Shown here piece after piece: positions 28,170-35,797 of a stretch of 64,000 nucleotides of DNA. The DNA is from Hymenobacter sp. UV11. GTDB lineage: Bacteria; Bacteroidota; Bacteroidia; Cytophagales; Hymenobacteraceae. Position 1 is the stretch's first letter. Each line of letters begins with the position of its first letter. Under the pieces are notes generated by a model. The model worked only from the letters and a program-made list of their open reading frames with translations, made no database searches and was not told where the DNA came from. The position numbers and the translations under genes are program-made. The DNA lies in the NCBI RefSeq assembly GCF_004684095.1, contig NZ_SRII01000009.1, forward strand, positions 185,027 through 249,026, in the 5' to 3' direction.

Positions 28170-28202
28170 AAAAGGCCGTTTCTGTATCAGAAACGGCCTT
28201 TT
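28170..28202 (-). terminator. Former chromosomal terminator of the tRNA-Met gene
   Basis: A perfect 15-bp stem (AAAAGGCCGTTTCTG / CAGAAACGGCCTTTT, loop TAT) with a T-rich tail on the minus-strand side. It directly follows the left copy of the 17-bp tRNA repeat, in the position a terminator takes after the tRNA gene on the minus strand. It was therefore probably the tRNA's terminator before the element inserted (inference). Confidence 0.75.
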
Positions 28203-28203
28203 C

Positions 28204-28220
28204 GTGGGCCCACTTGGAAT
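28204..28220. repeat. attL: left 17-bp direct repeat
   Basis: The sequence GTGGGCCCACTTGGAAT is identical to the 3' end of the tRNA-Met gene at 41210-41226. The match stops on both sides of the 17 bases. Confidence 0.85.
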
Positions 28221-28393
28221 AACACCTACTTTCTACATACTACTGTAAAATGCCCTTTAGTATGCCATAAACGGCTTTTATCAACTCCTGGGAACCCTAA
28301 ACAACCCCACCTTTACCCCAAATAACATACTAATCACATACTAAACATGAGCTTCTACGTATAACCTACTCACCCCCAAGATGCCCATTTCTG

Positions 28394-29665
28394 ATGAATG
28401 CCTATCTCGCCGCCCGAAATCGTACCGATGCCGGTCACCTGACTATCTATGCCGAATACAGCAATAGTAAGAAGATAAAGCGCGTCGCCACGGGGGTTAA
28501 GGGAATCCACGAAAAGTACTGGGACAACAAAAACGGGCTAGTTAAAGCCAACGGGCATAAGGATGTTTCTGGCACTAACGCCCAGCTTAAAGCCGCGCTA
28601 GCCAACCTCAACGACGCTGTAAAAACGCTTTACCTGGCAAACGGCAACATCCTGCCCACGGTAGACCAACTCAACGCTCACTTAGCCGCCTCTACGGAGA
28701 CAATTGCTGCCATTGTTACCGAACAGCCGCTCGTAGCTGAGTTGCTAGGTTTCATTACCTACCAGACGGAAACAGCCGACTGGGCTGATGCTACCCGGAA
28801 AGGATTTGTTACCCTCAGCAACAATATTAAGGCCTACGAAACCGCTCATCGCCAAACCTGGAAACTATCCACGCTTACCAACACGGACATAGAAGCCTGG
28901 CAGCACTGGCTATTGAAAACCTACGATTACAACAATGCCACGCTGGGTAAACGGGTTAGGCTGCTGCGTCAGTTCCTCCGGGAAAAGCAGCCCCAGGGCG
29001 TCAACATGGCTAGGGTAAAGGCATTGCACTCACAGATGCTTACTGCACCCGTAGTGTTACATAAATCGGAAATAGAAGCCCTCCGGGCCCTAGACCTCTG
29101 CCAGAATCCACGCTTAGAACGAGTCCGAGATTTACAGCAGGCTCAAATATTCAGCGGCCTGCGTTTCTCTGATTTAATGGCTCTCCGCCAGCATCATATC
29201 AAATCCTACGGAGAAGGCAAAATCATAACCATCCGGCCGCAGAAAACTGTCAAGACAGGTAAAACGGTAACAATTCCCGTATTTGCCCCCCTTCAGGAAG
29301 TGTTAGACAAATACAAGAACGCAGAAACAGGAGAACTGGAATTACCTGTTATCAGCAACCAAAAATTTAACGAATACCTGAAGGAGCTTTGCGCTCTTGT
29401 ACCCCAGTTAAATGAGCCTGTAGTAATTGAGCAGAAAAAACGTCGGGAAATAATAGTTACGACTCCCCCGAAGTACACGTTAATCAGCTCTCATAGCAGC
29501 CGCCGCAGTTTTTGCAGCCTGTGTTTAGACCTAGGGTTTTTGCCTAAGCAGGTAATGCAATGGAGTGGACACAGCACCCTGGCAGCCTTTCAGCGCTACA
29601 TGGGCCAAAATGAAAACCAGGCCGACATCGCAGAGCAGTTCGCTCAGGCTTATAGCAGCAAATAA
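28394..29665 (+). CDS. int: Tyrosine recombinase / integrase of the element
   Basis: Integrase of 423 residues, in the Bacteroidetes phage-integrase SAM-like group. N-terminal arm-binding part (1-110), core-binding helices (about 115-205), catalytic domain (215-420). Catalytic residues seen: Arg in SGLRFSDLMALR (about 255), Lys in the strand GKIITIRPQKT, His-x-x-Arg in SSHSSRRSFCSL (about 370), His in WSGHSTLAAF (about 395), and the nucleophile Tyr in QRYMGQ (about 405). All are present. It lies 173 bp inside the left att repeat, on the plus strand, and is the likely agent of insertion at the tRNA. Its GC content is lower than that of the flanking genes. Confidence 0.93.
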   Translation: MNAYLAARNRTDAGHLTIYAEYSNSKKIKRVATGVKGIHEKYWDNKNGLVKANGHKDVSGTNAQLKAALANLNDAVKTLYLANGNILPTVDQLNAHLAASTETIAAIVTEQPLVAELLGFITYQTETADWADATRKGFVTLSNNIKAYETAHRQTWKLSTLTNTDIEAWQHWLLKTYDYNNATLGKRVRLLRQFLREKQPQGVNMARVKALHSQMLTAPVVLHKSEIEALRALDLCQNPRLERVRDLQQAQIFSGLRFSDLMALRQHHIKSYGEGKIITIRPQKTVKTGKTVTIPVFAPLQEVLDKYKNAETGELELPVISNQKFNEYLKELCALVPQLNEPVVIEQKKRREIIVTTPPKYTLISSHSSRRSFCSLCLDLGFLPKQVMQWSGHSTLAAFQRYMGQNENQADIAEQFAQAYSSK

Positions 29666-29690
29666 CCGGGTTAATCAACGCCTTACTGCC

Positions 29691-30215
29691 GTGAGAAAAA
29701 TTTGTTTCCTCGACCTCGATGGCGTGCTCATCCCCACCACCTTTCACGCCTTCCTCGAACAATGGGGGCGCATCAGCAAAGGCGGGGTGGCCCTAGCCGA
29801 CGAGTACATGGACTTTTTTGCCCCGCACTGCGTCCACAACATTCGCTCGCTGCTCAGCCAGACGGGCGCCGGAATCGTGTTTACCACTAATCGGCGAACC
29901 GAAACGGACCTGGCCCGGATGTGGGCTCACCGCTATGACCCCGACGTCGTAGTGCTCGGCAACACGCCGAAGCTCGACAACAAAAACTTTACCCGGGGCG
30001 ATGAAATCAGCCGGTGGCTGGCCGAGTACCAAGAGCCGGTGAGTTCCTACGTCATCATCGATGACATGGGCCCCACGAACTTTCACCCCGCGCAGCACAA
30101 GCACTTGGTCGTCTGTGACGAGCGCTTCGGCTTCACTAAGCAAGAATTGGCGCAGGCACTGAAAGTACTTGCTGGCCGGGAGTTGTGGAGGTCCGGAAAT
30201 AACCACTTAATTTGA
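29691..30215 (+). CDS. HAD-like domain protein
   Basis: Protein of 174 residues starting at GTG 25 bp after the integrase stop. Motif I is ICFLDLDGVLIPTTF, with both Asp. The Thr of FTTNRR is motif II-like and DDMGPTNF near the end looks like the acidic motif IV. The size and the short linker regions resemble the HAD domains found in RNA-repair-type and phage-associated proteins, but substrate specificity is not visible. The GTG is chosen because a longer frame begins inside the integrase gene. It is carried by the element and probably co-transcribed with int. Confidence 0.7.
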   Translation: MRKICFLDLDGVLIPTTFHAFLEQWGRISKGGVALADEYMDFFAPHCVHNIRSLLSQTGAGIVFTTNRRTETDLARMWAHRYDPDVVVLGNTPKLDNKNFTRGDEISRWLAEYQEPVSSYVIIDDMGPTNFHPAQHKHLVVCDERFGFTKQELAQALKVLAGRELWRSGNNHLI

Positions 30216-30287
30216 CACTCGCGGAGCACTTAATCCCCAATGCCGCTAATAACAATGCGCGCATTACGTCCTTAGGTACCACATTAC

Positions 30288-30452
30288 ATGACTCATTATC
30301 AGCGACTACTTAACGATGCCTTACTAGCCGAAGGCGCGTTTGACTTGGAAGATGTCTTTGCAGGGGTGAGCCCAGCCCCGGCACCCGCTACGGAGCCTGC
30401 ATCGGACTCGGCCGAAGCGCCAATTCTTGCTACCGACCCCGACGAGCACTAG
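30288..30452 (+). CDS. Small acidic hypothetical protein
   Basis: A 54-codon frame begins with ATG and encodes a strongly acidic peptide: 11 Asp/Glu against one Arg and no Lys, with a Pro/Ala-rich central part (FAGVSPAPAPATEP) and the end TDPDEH. It is a hypothetical gene; no relative recognised. The charge would fit a small DNA-mimic or regulator, but there is no direct evidence. Confidence 0.4.
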   Translation: MTHYQRLLNDALLAEGAFDLEDVFAGVSPAPAPATEPASDSAEAPILATDPDEH

Positions 30453-30927
30453 AAGGAAAAGCCGTTACGCTCGGGTCAGTCGCTGTTCAAGAGATGCTGT
30501 CTAACTGGGCAACTAAATTCGGGACCTGCCTTACTAATAGTAAGGTTCATTGGAAAGTTTTGGCTAATTTTTTTGTGGAGTGCCTTGATTTAGTAGGCAC
30601 TTTCCTATTTTTTTGAGGAGGAAGTCTTGTTTCCGGGCTAGATTTTTCTGCCAAATTTTTTACTACTGTATTCATCCGGGCCAAGGCGGTGGAGGGCCCG
30701 GGGGCTGGTTGAGGATACGAGGCCGGGGGCTGGGGGTAATCGGTTACGAGAAGTATGGGCCAGCATATTAACCCAAGTGTAATCCCAAGTATAGTAAATT
30801 ATACTACCCTGTGCCTATCTCTCAACTACTTATGGCCTAGCTCCAGGCTTCGGGTTAGCTAGTCTGCCGAGCCATCCCTACTTTCAAGGTCCTGCTTCGC
30901 CAAACAGGGCTTTTTTTTTAGCATTAC
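30453..30927. other. Upstream region of the hsd operon
   Basis: About 475 bp without a gene. It contains a perfect 17-bp palindrome (CCTTACTAATAGTAAGG, 30529-30545) that could be an operator, and a low-GC stretch before hsdM. No tRNA or terminator seen. Confidence 0.45.
30529..30545. promoter_or_regulatory. 17-bp palindrome, possible operator
   Basis: The sequence CCTTACTAATAGTAAGG is self-complementary apart from its central A. It lies about 380 bp upstream of hsdM in an otherwise gene-free stretch. Confidence 0.35.
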
Positions 30928-32645
30928 ATGGATTTTAAACAACACGCCGCGCACATTTGGGCTGTGGCCGACTTGCTCCGGGGGGACTTCAAGCAGGCAG
31001 ATTACGGAGGGGTTATCCTACCGCTCGCGGTGCTACGCCGCCTCGACTGCGTGTTGGCGCCGACGAAGGCCGCTGTGCTGGCCGAATACCCCGGACCAGC
31101 ACCCTACCCCCCGAAATGGCCGACATGGTTTTAAACCAGAAATCGGGCCTGAGCTTCTACAACCACAGCCCGTTCGATTTCGACCGTTTGGTGAGCGACC
31201 CGAACAACATCGCGGCCAACCTACGGCACTACATCAACGGGTTTTCGCAGAATGCCCGTGAAATTCTGGAGCATTTCGAGTTCGACCACCAAATAACCAA
31301 GCTGGATTCGGCCAACCTGCTGTTCATCGTCCTTAAGAAGTTTCAGGAAATCGACCTGCATCCGAATAAGGTGAAGCCCTTGATGATGGGTTACATCTTC
31401 GAGGAGTTGATACGGCGCTTCGCGGAGTCGAGTAATGAAACGGCGGGCGAGCACTTTACCCCCAGAGAGGTAATCCGGCTGATGGTGAACCTGCTGTTTC
31501 TACAGGACCGCGAAATCCTGACCAAGAAGGGCATCGTGAAAACCATTTATGACCCGGCGTGCGGTACCGGGGGCATGCTATCGGTGGCAGAAGAGTACCT
31601 GCACGAGCTAAATAACGAAGCCCGGCTGGAGGCGTTCGGGCAGAAGCTAAATCCCGAATCCTACGCCATCTGCAAGGCCGACATGCTCATTAAGGGGCAC
31701 CGCGCCGATAATATCAAGCTCGGCAACAGCTTTACCCAGGACCAGCTGCCCGATGCCAAGTTTGACTACGTGCTATCGAACCCGCCCTTCGGGGTGGAGT
31801 GGAAGAAGGCGGAGAAGATCATTAAGGCCGAGCACGAGAAGCAGGGGCACGCGGGCCGGTTTGGCGCGGGCCTGCCGCGCATTTCGGATGGGTCGCTGCT
31901 GTTTTTGCAGCACATGACCAGCAAGATGAAAAACACAGCCGAGGGTACACGCCTAGCCATCGTGTTCAACGGGTCGCCGCTGTTCTCGGGCGCGGCGGGG
32001 AGCGGGGAAAGCGAAATCCGGCGCTGGCTGCTGGAGCGCGACATGCTCGAAGGCATCGTGGCCCTACCCGACCAGCTGTTTTACAACACCGGCATCACTA
32101 CCTACATCTGGGTGGTGACCAACCGGAAGGCCGCCGAGCGCAAAGGCAAGGTGCAGCTGCTCAACGCTGTGAGCTTCTCGCAGAAGATGCCGCGTAGCCT
32201 GGGCAACAAGCGCAACGTGATTTCCGACGACCAGCTAGCCGCCATTACCCGGCTCTACGGCGACTTCCGGGAGGGTGAGTTTTGCAAGATTTTTCCCAAT
32301 GAAGCCTTTGGCTACCGCCGCCTCACGGTAGAGCGGCCCCAGCGCGATACCAAGGGTCAGCCAGTGACCGATAAGAAGGGCAACCCCAAGGCCGATGGCA
32401 GCCTGCGCGACTTCGAGAACGTGCCCCTGCTCGATGACCCCGACGAGTACTTCCAGCGCGAGGTGCTACCCCACGTACCCGATGCGTTTCTGGATGAGAC
32501 GAAAACCAAGGAGGGCTACGAAATCAACTTTACCCGCTACTTCTACCAGTACCAAGCCCTACGCCCGCTTCGGGATATCCGGGCCGATATCCTGCGGTTG
32601 GAAACCCAGACGGAAGGCTTGCTAAATCAAGTAATCGAAGCCTGA
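30928..32645 (+). pseudogene. hsdM: Type I methyltransferase HsdM, broken by a frameshift at a C6 tract
   Basis: The N-terminal HsdM domain is in one frame from 30928 (IWAVADLLRGDFKQADYGGV, then LPLAVLRRLDCVLAPTKAAV) and ends at a stop after Trp-Phe near 31134. The remaining protein continues in the next frame: MADMVLNQKSGLSFYN, the SAM site DPACGTGGMLS (about residue 205), and the catalytic NPPFG (about 285). The switch occurs at TACCCCCCGAAATG (31105-31118): six C are present and seven would join the two parts. Alternative restart at ATG 31116 would drop the N-terminal domain. This could be a real loss, a phase-variable tract, or a sequencing error. The stop overlaps hsdS (ATGA). Confidence 0.75.
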
Positions 32646-33991
32646 TGAAGCGGTATGACGAGTACATGCCTACGGGCGTGGAGTGGCTGCCGGAGATTCC
32701 GGTAGGGTGGACTACCAAACGACTCAAATACGTAGTTGATATTAACGCCAATACACTGCCCGAAACGACAGTCGAAGAGTTCACTTTTCGTTACTTGGAT
32801 ATTGGCAACGTAACCCTTGGCAGTGTAAACTACAGTGTTGAGCCCATAACCTTTAAAGAAGCTCCATCTAGAGCAAGGCGGATAGTACAACGGGGGGACT
32901 TATTAATCTCAACAGTCAGAACTTACCTCAAAGCGATTGCTCAGATTGAAGAGGATGCAGACGATATCATCGGGTCAACTGGTTTTGCTGTGCTATCGGC
33001 TCGCGGAGAACTGGACAAGCGATTTTTGTTCTATCTATCGACAAGTGAGCAATTTGTAGACACCATCTCGGCTTATTCTACCGGGGTGAGCTATCCTGCC
33101 ATTACTGCCACCGAAATCGGGAACATGCCGATTTGGTTTCCAGAGTCGGTTACCGAACAGCGCGCCATCGCCCTATTCCTCGACGACAAAACCGCCCAGA
33201 TAGACCAGCTCATCACCCAGAAGCAGCAGATGCTGGAGCTGCTACGGGAAGAGCGGGCCGCCCTCATCAACCACGCCGTGACCAAGGGCCTGGATGCCGC
33301 CGCGCCCCTGCGGGACTCGGGGATTGAGTGGCTGGGCGAGGTGCCCGCGCACTGGGAAATCATGAAGACTAAGCATGCTTGTTCATTACTCCGTGATGGT
33401 ACTCACCAACCACCTCAAAGGGTTGAAAAAGGCTACCCGTTACTCAGCGTAAGGAATATCGTGGGTGGAAAATTTGTGAACTTAGATGACGATAGCCAAG
33501 TGTCGGAGAATGACTTTATGATGCTGGAAAAATCATTCGATGTAAGAAAAAATGATATAGTTTTAGCCGTTGTCGGCGCGACTTTAGGAAAAGTGGCAAT
33601 TGTAGAAGACATGCCGCTATTCACTATTCAGCGTAGCCTTGCAGTATTTCGGCCAAAGCCAGAATTACTCGTACCACAGTATATGTGCTACCTTTTTCAA
33701 AGTGATAGCTACCAAAAGTTACTGTGGAGCAATGTTGGGTTCTCCGCCCAGCCAGGCATTTACTTAGGCGCATTATCCAACTTCGATATTGCTTTCCCTC
33801 CCTACAATGAACAGGCTGTAATCATTGATTATCTGAAGGCAAAGTGTCAACAAGTAGCTGATTCGATAGCTACCATCAACCAGGAAATTGCCCTGCTTCA
33901 GGAATACCGCTCCGCTCTCATCGCCGAGGCCGTGACCGGCCAGATAGACGTGCGGTACTATGAGCCCGCGCTGGAGGCAAATCTTATGTAA
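32645..33991 (+). CDS. hsdS: Type I restriction specificity subunit HsdS
   Basis: Protein of 448 residues with two target-recognition domains. The repeats at the start of each half are visible: GVEWLPEIPVGWTTKRLKY at the N-terminus and GIEWLGEVPAHWEIMKTKH at about 225. Each half ends in a helical coil (EQRAIALFLDDKTAQIDQLI, and EQAVIIDYLKAKCQQVADSI). Its TRDs (about 32740-33110 and 33360-33850) are much more AT-rich than the conserved GC-rich segments, as expected for swapped recognition modules. The start overlaps the hsdM stop by one base. It directs the complex to a bipartite DNA site; the site itself cannot be read. Confidence 0.93.
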   Translation: MKRYDEYMPTGVEWLPEIPVGWTTKRLKYVVDINANTLPETTVEEFTFRYLDIGNVTLGSVNYSVEPITFKEAPSRARRIVQRGDLLISTVRTYLKAIAQIEEDADDIIGSTGFAVLSARGELDKRFLFYLSTSEQFVDTISAYSTGVSYPAITATEIGNMPIWFPESVTEQRAIALFLDDKTAQIDQLITQKQQMLELLREERAALINHAVTKGLDAAAPLRDSGIEWLGEVPAHWEIMKTKHACSLLRDGTHQPPQRVEKGYPLLSVRNIVGGKFVNLDDDSQVSENDFMMLEKSFDVRKNDIVLAVVGATLGKVAIVEDMPLFTIQRSLAVFRPKPELLVPQYMCYLFQSDSYQKLLWSNVGFSAQPGIYLGALSNFDIAFPPYNEQAVIIDYLKAKCQQVADSIATINQEIALLQEYRSALIAEAVTGQIDVRYYEPALEANLM

Positions 33992-34004
33992 CCGTCATGT
34001 AACT
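33984..34004. repeat. ATGTAAC repeat, copy 1 (downstream of hsdS)
   Basis: TTATGTAACCGTCATGTAACT: two ATGTAAC boxes 11 bp apart, about one helical turn. The hsdS stop TAA (33989-33991) is part of the first box. Confidence 0.6.
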
Positions 34005-34059
34005 AACAGGGACTTTTGCTACCCCTGATGGGCCCGGAGACATCCCTGGCGGCATTTTT

Positions 34060-34076
34060 TTATGTAACCGTCATGT
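34060..34076. repeat. ATGTAAC repeat, copy 2 (upstream of the ATPase gene)
   Basis: TTATGTAACCGTCATGT, identical over 19 bp (with the following GC) to the copy before hsdR at 35719; here it stands 49 bp before the ATG at 34126. Confidence 0.6.
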
Positions 34077-34125
34077 GCAGGCTAGCTCCGGTGCGCCTGT
34101 TTACTACCCTTTTCCTACCCCCGTC

Positions 34126-35595
34126 ATGACCGAAGTTGAACTCACGGCCCTGCTTGACCGCCTGCTACGCCTGCCTGCCGAAACCGAAGTGGTGGAATTC
34201 AAGGAAGCGGGTTCCAACTACGATTTCAACAAGCTCGGTAAGTACTTCAGCGCCCTCAGCAACGAGGCCAACCTGCGGGGCCACGGGGCCGCCTGGCTGG
34301 TATTTGGAGTGAGCGACAAAAAGCAGGTAACGGGTAGCCAGTACCGCCCCGACCGGCCGCACCTGGACCACCTCAAGGGAGAAGTGGCGGCCAAAGTCAG
34401 CAACAACCTCACCTTCCGCGAAATCCATGAGTTGCAAACCCCGGCAGGCAAGCGGGTGCTGCTGTTTGAGATTCCGCCCGCCCTGCGGGGTAACCCCACC
34501 GCCTGGGAAGGCCACTACTACGCCCGCAACGGCGAAGAGCTAACGGCCCTGAACCTGGACAAGCTGGAAATTATTCGCAGCCAGGCGCACCTGAGCCACT
34601 TCGAGGAAGACACGGCCCTGGCCGGGCTCACGAGCGACCAGGTACTTCAGCTAATTGATTACCCCGAGTTATTCCGCCTGTTCGGCTCGCCCCTACCCCC
34701 GGTGAAGGCGAGCATTCTGGACCGGCTGCTGCAAGAGCGGGTGATAACGCGCACCGGCAGCGCCTATGCCGACCGCTACGCCATCACCAACCTCGGGGCC
34801 ATGCTCTTCGCCCGCAACCTGGCCAGTTTCCCCCGGCTGGCCCGCAAAGCCGTGCGCGTGATATTCTACGCGGGCAACAGCCGGATAACTACCATTCGGG
34901 AGCAACCCGGTGGCCGGGGATACGCCTTGGGGTTTGAAGGGCTGGTAAACTACATCAACAACCACCTACCGGGCAATGAGGAGGTGAAAAAGGTGCTGCG
35001 CGGCACCGCTACGCCCCTGTACCCCGAGCTGGCCCTAAGCGAATTGATTGCTAACGCGCTCATCCACCAGGATTTTGCCGTGACGGGCTCTTCGCCGATG
35101 GTAGAAGTCTTCGACAACCGCATCGAAATCTCCAACCCAGGGCGGCCCCTCATCGACGCCCAGCGTTTTCTGGACCACGCGCCCCAGAGCCGAAATGAAA
35201 CCCTAGCAGGGGTAATGCGCCGCCTGAACATCTGCGAGGAGCGGGGTAGTGGCATCGATAAAGTCATTTTCGAGTGCGAGCAGCACCAGCTACCCCCGCC
35301 CGATTTCATCGTGGGTGAAAACTACACCCGCGCCATCCTCTACAGCCCGAAGAACTTCGGCCAGATGGACCGGCAGGATAAAATCAGGGCCTGTTACCAG
35401 CACGCCGGACTGAAGTACGTTTCCGGGGACATCATGACCAACCAGTCGTTGCGGCAGCGGCTCAATATTGAGGAGGCCAACTACCCCATCGCTTCCCGCA
35501 TCATCGCCGATACTATCAAGGCCGGGTTTATTAAACCCTACGACCCGGAAAACAAGTCCCGCAAGCACACTAAGTACTTACCCTTCTGGGCGTAG
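34126..35595 (+). CDS. AlbA-type ATP-binding / HTH protein inserted in the hsd operon
   Basis: Protein of 489 residues (ATG at 34126; the frame before it is noise). The first 120 residues match the AlbA_2 / Schlafen-like domain: EVVEFKEAGSNYDFNKLGKY and NLRGHGAAWLVFGV. The middle has the divergent histidine-kinase-like ATP site, ALSELIANALIHQDF and VEVFDNRIEISNPG. The C-terminus ends in a basic, winged-helix-like part. Such proteins are common near type I and other defence loci and may act as regulators or added effectors. It sits between hsdS and hsdR, an unusual position, and is flanked on both sides by the same pair of ATGTAAC repeats. Confidence 0.82.
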   Translation: MTEVELTALLDRLLRLPAETEVVEFKEAGSNYDFNKLGKYFSALSNEANLRGHGAAWLVFGVSDKKQVTGSQYRPDRPHLDHLKGEVAAKVSNNLTFREIHELQTPAGKRVLLFEIPPALRGNPTAWEGHYYARNGEELTALNLDKLEIIRSQAHLSHFEEDTALAGLTSDQVLQLIDYPELFRLFGSPLPPVKASILDRLLQERVITRTGSAYADRYAITNLGAMLFARNLASFPRLARKAVRVIFYAGNSRITTIREQPGGRGYALGFEGLVNYINNHLPGNEEVKKVLRGTATPLYPELALSELIANALIHQDFAVTGSSPMVEVFDNRIEISNPGRPLIDAQRFLDHAPQSRNETLAGVMRRLNICEERGSGIDKVIFECEQHQLPPPDFIVGENYTRAILYSPKNFGQMDRQDKIRACYQHAGLKYVSGDIMTNQSLRQRLNIEEANYPIASRIIADTIKAGFIKPYDPENKSRKHTKYLPFWA

Positions 35596-35599
35596 AGGC

Positions 35600-35620
35600 T
35601 TATGTAACCCTCATGTAACT
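35600..35620. repeat. ATGTAAC repeat, copy 3 (downstream of the ATPase gene)
   Basis: TTATGTAACCCTCATGTAACT, one base different from copy 1 over 21 bp. It begins four bases after the stop of the ATPase gene. Confidence 0.6.
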
Positions 35621-35675
35621 GGCTTAATCAGTAAGAGGGTTTATGGCCTAATGTCCAGTCAGTTGAAGCGAATGC

Positions 35676-35686
35676 TTATGTAACTG
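35676..35686. repeat. ATGTAAC repeat, copy 4 (short)
   Basis: A single box, TTATGTAACTG, between copies 3 and 5. It lacks the second box. Confidence 0.45.
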
Positions 35687-35718
35687 GCCGCAGTAGCAGC
35701 CCAACCACCAGCGGCGGC

Positions 35719-35735
35719 TTATGTAACCGTCATGT
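35719..35735. repeat. ATGTAAC repeat, copy 5 (upstream of hsdR)
   Basis: TTATGTAACCGTCATGT, identical to copy 2, 62 bp before the hsdR ATG. Confidence 0.6.
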
Positions 35736-35797
35736 GCCGCATATTCCGTGCGCCTTCTCCACTCACCTCCCAGCCCTAGCCACCCAGTCCCGCCCTC

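Noticed and set aside
33984..35735. CRISPR-like array from the ATGTAAC boxes
   Set aside because: Only five short, unevenly spaced copies tied to gene ends; spacing and length do not fit an array and no cas genes are present.
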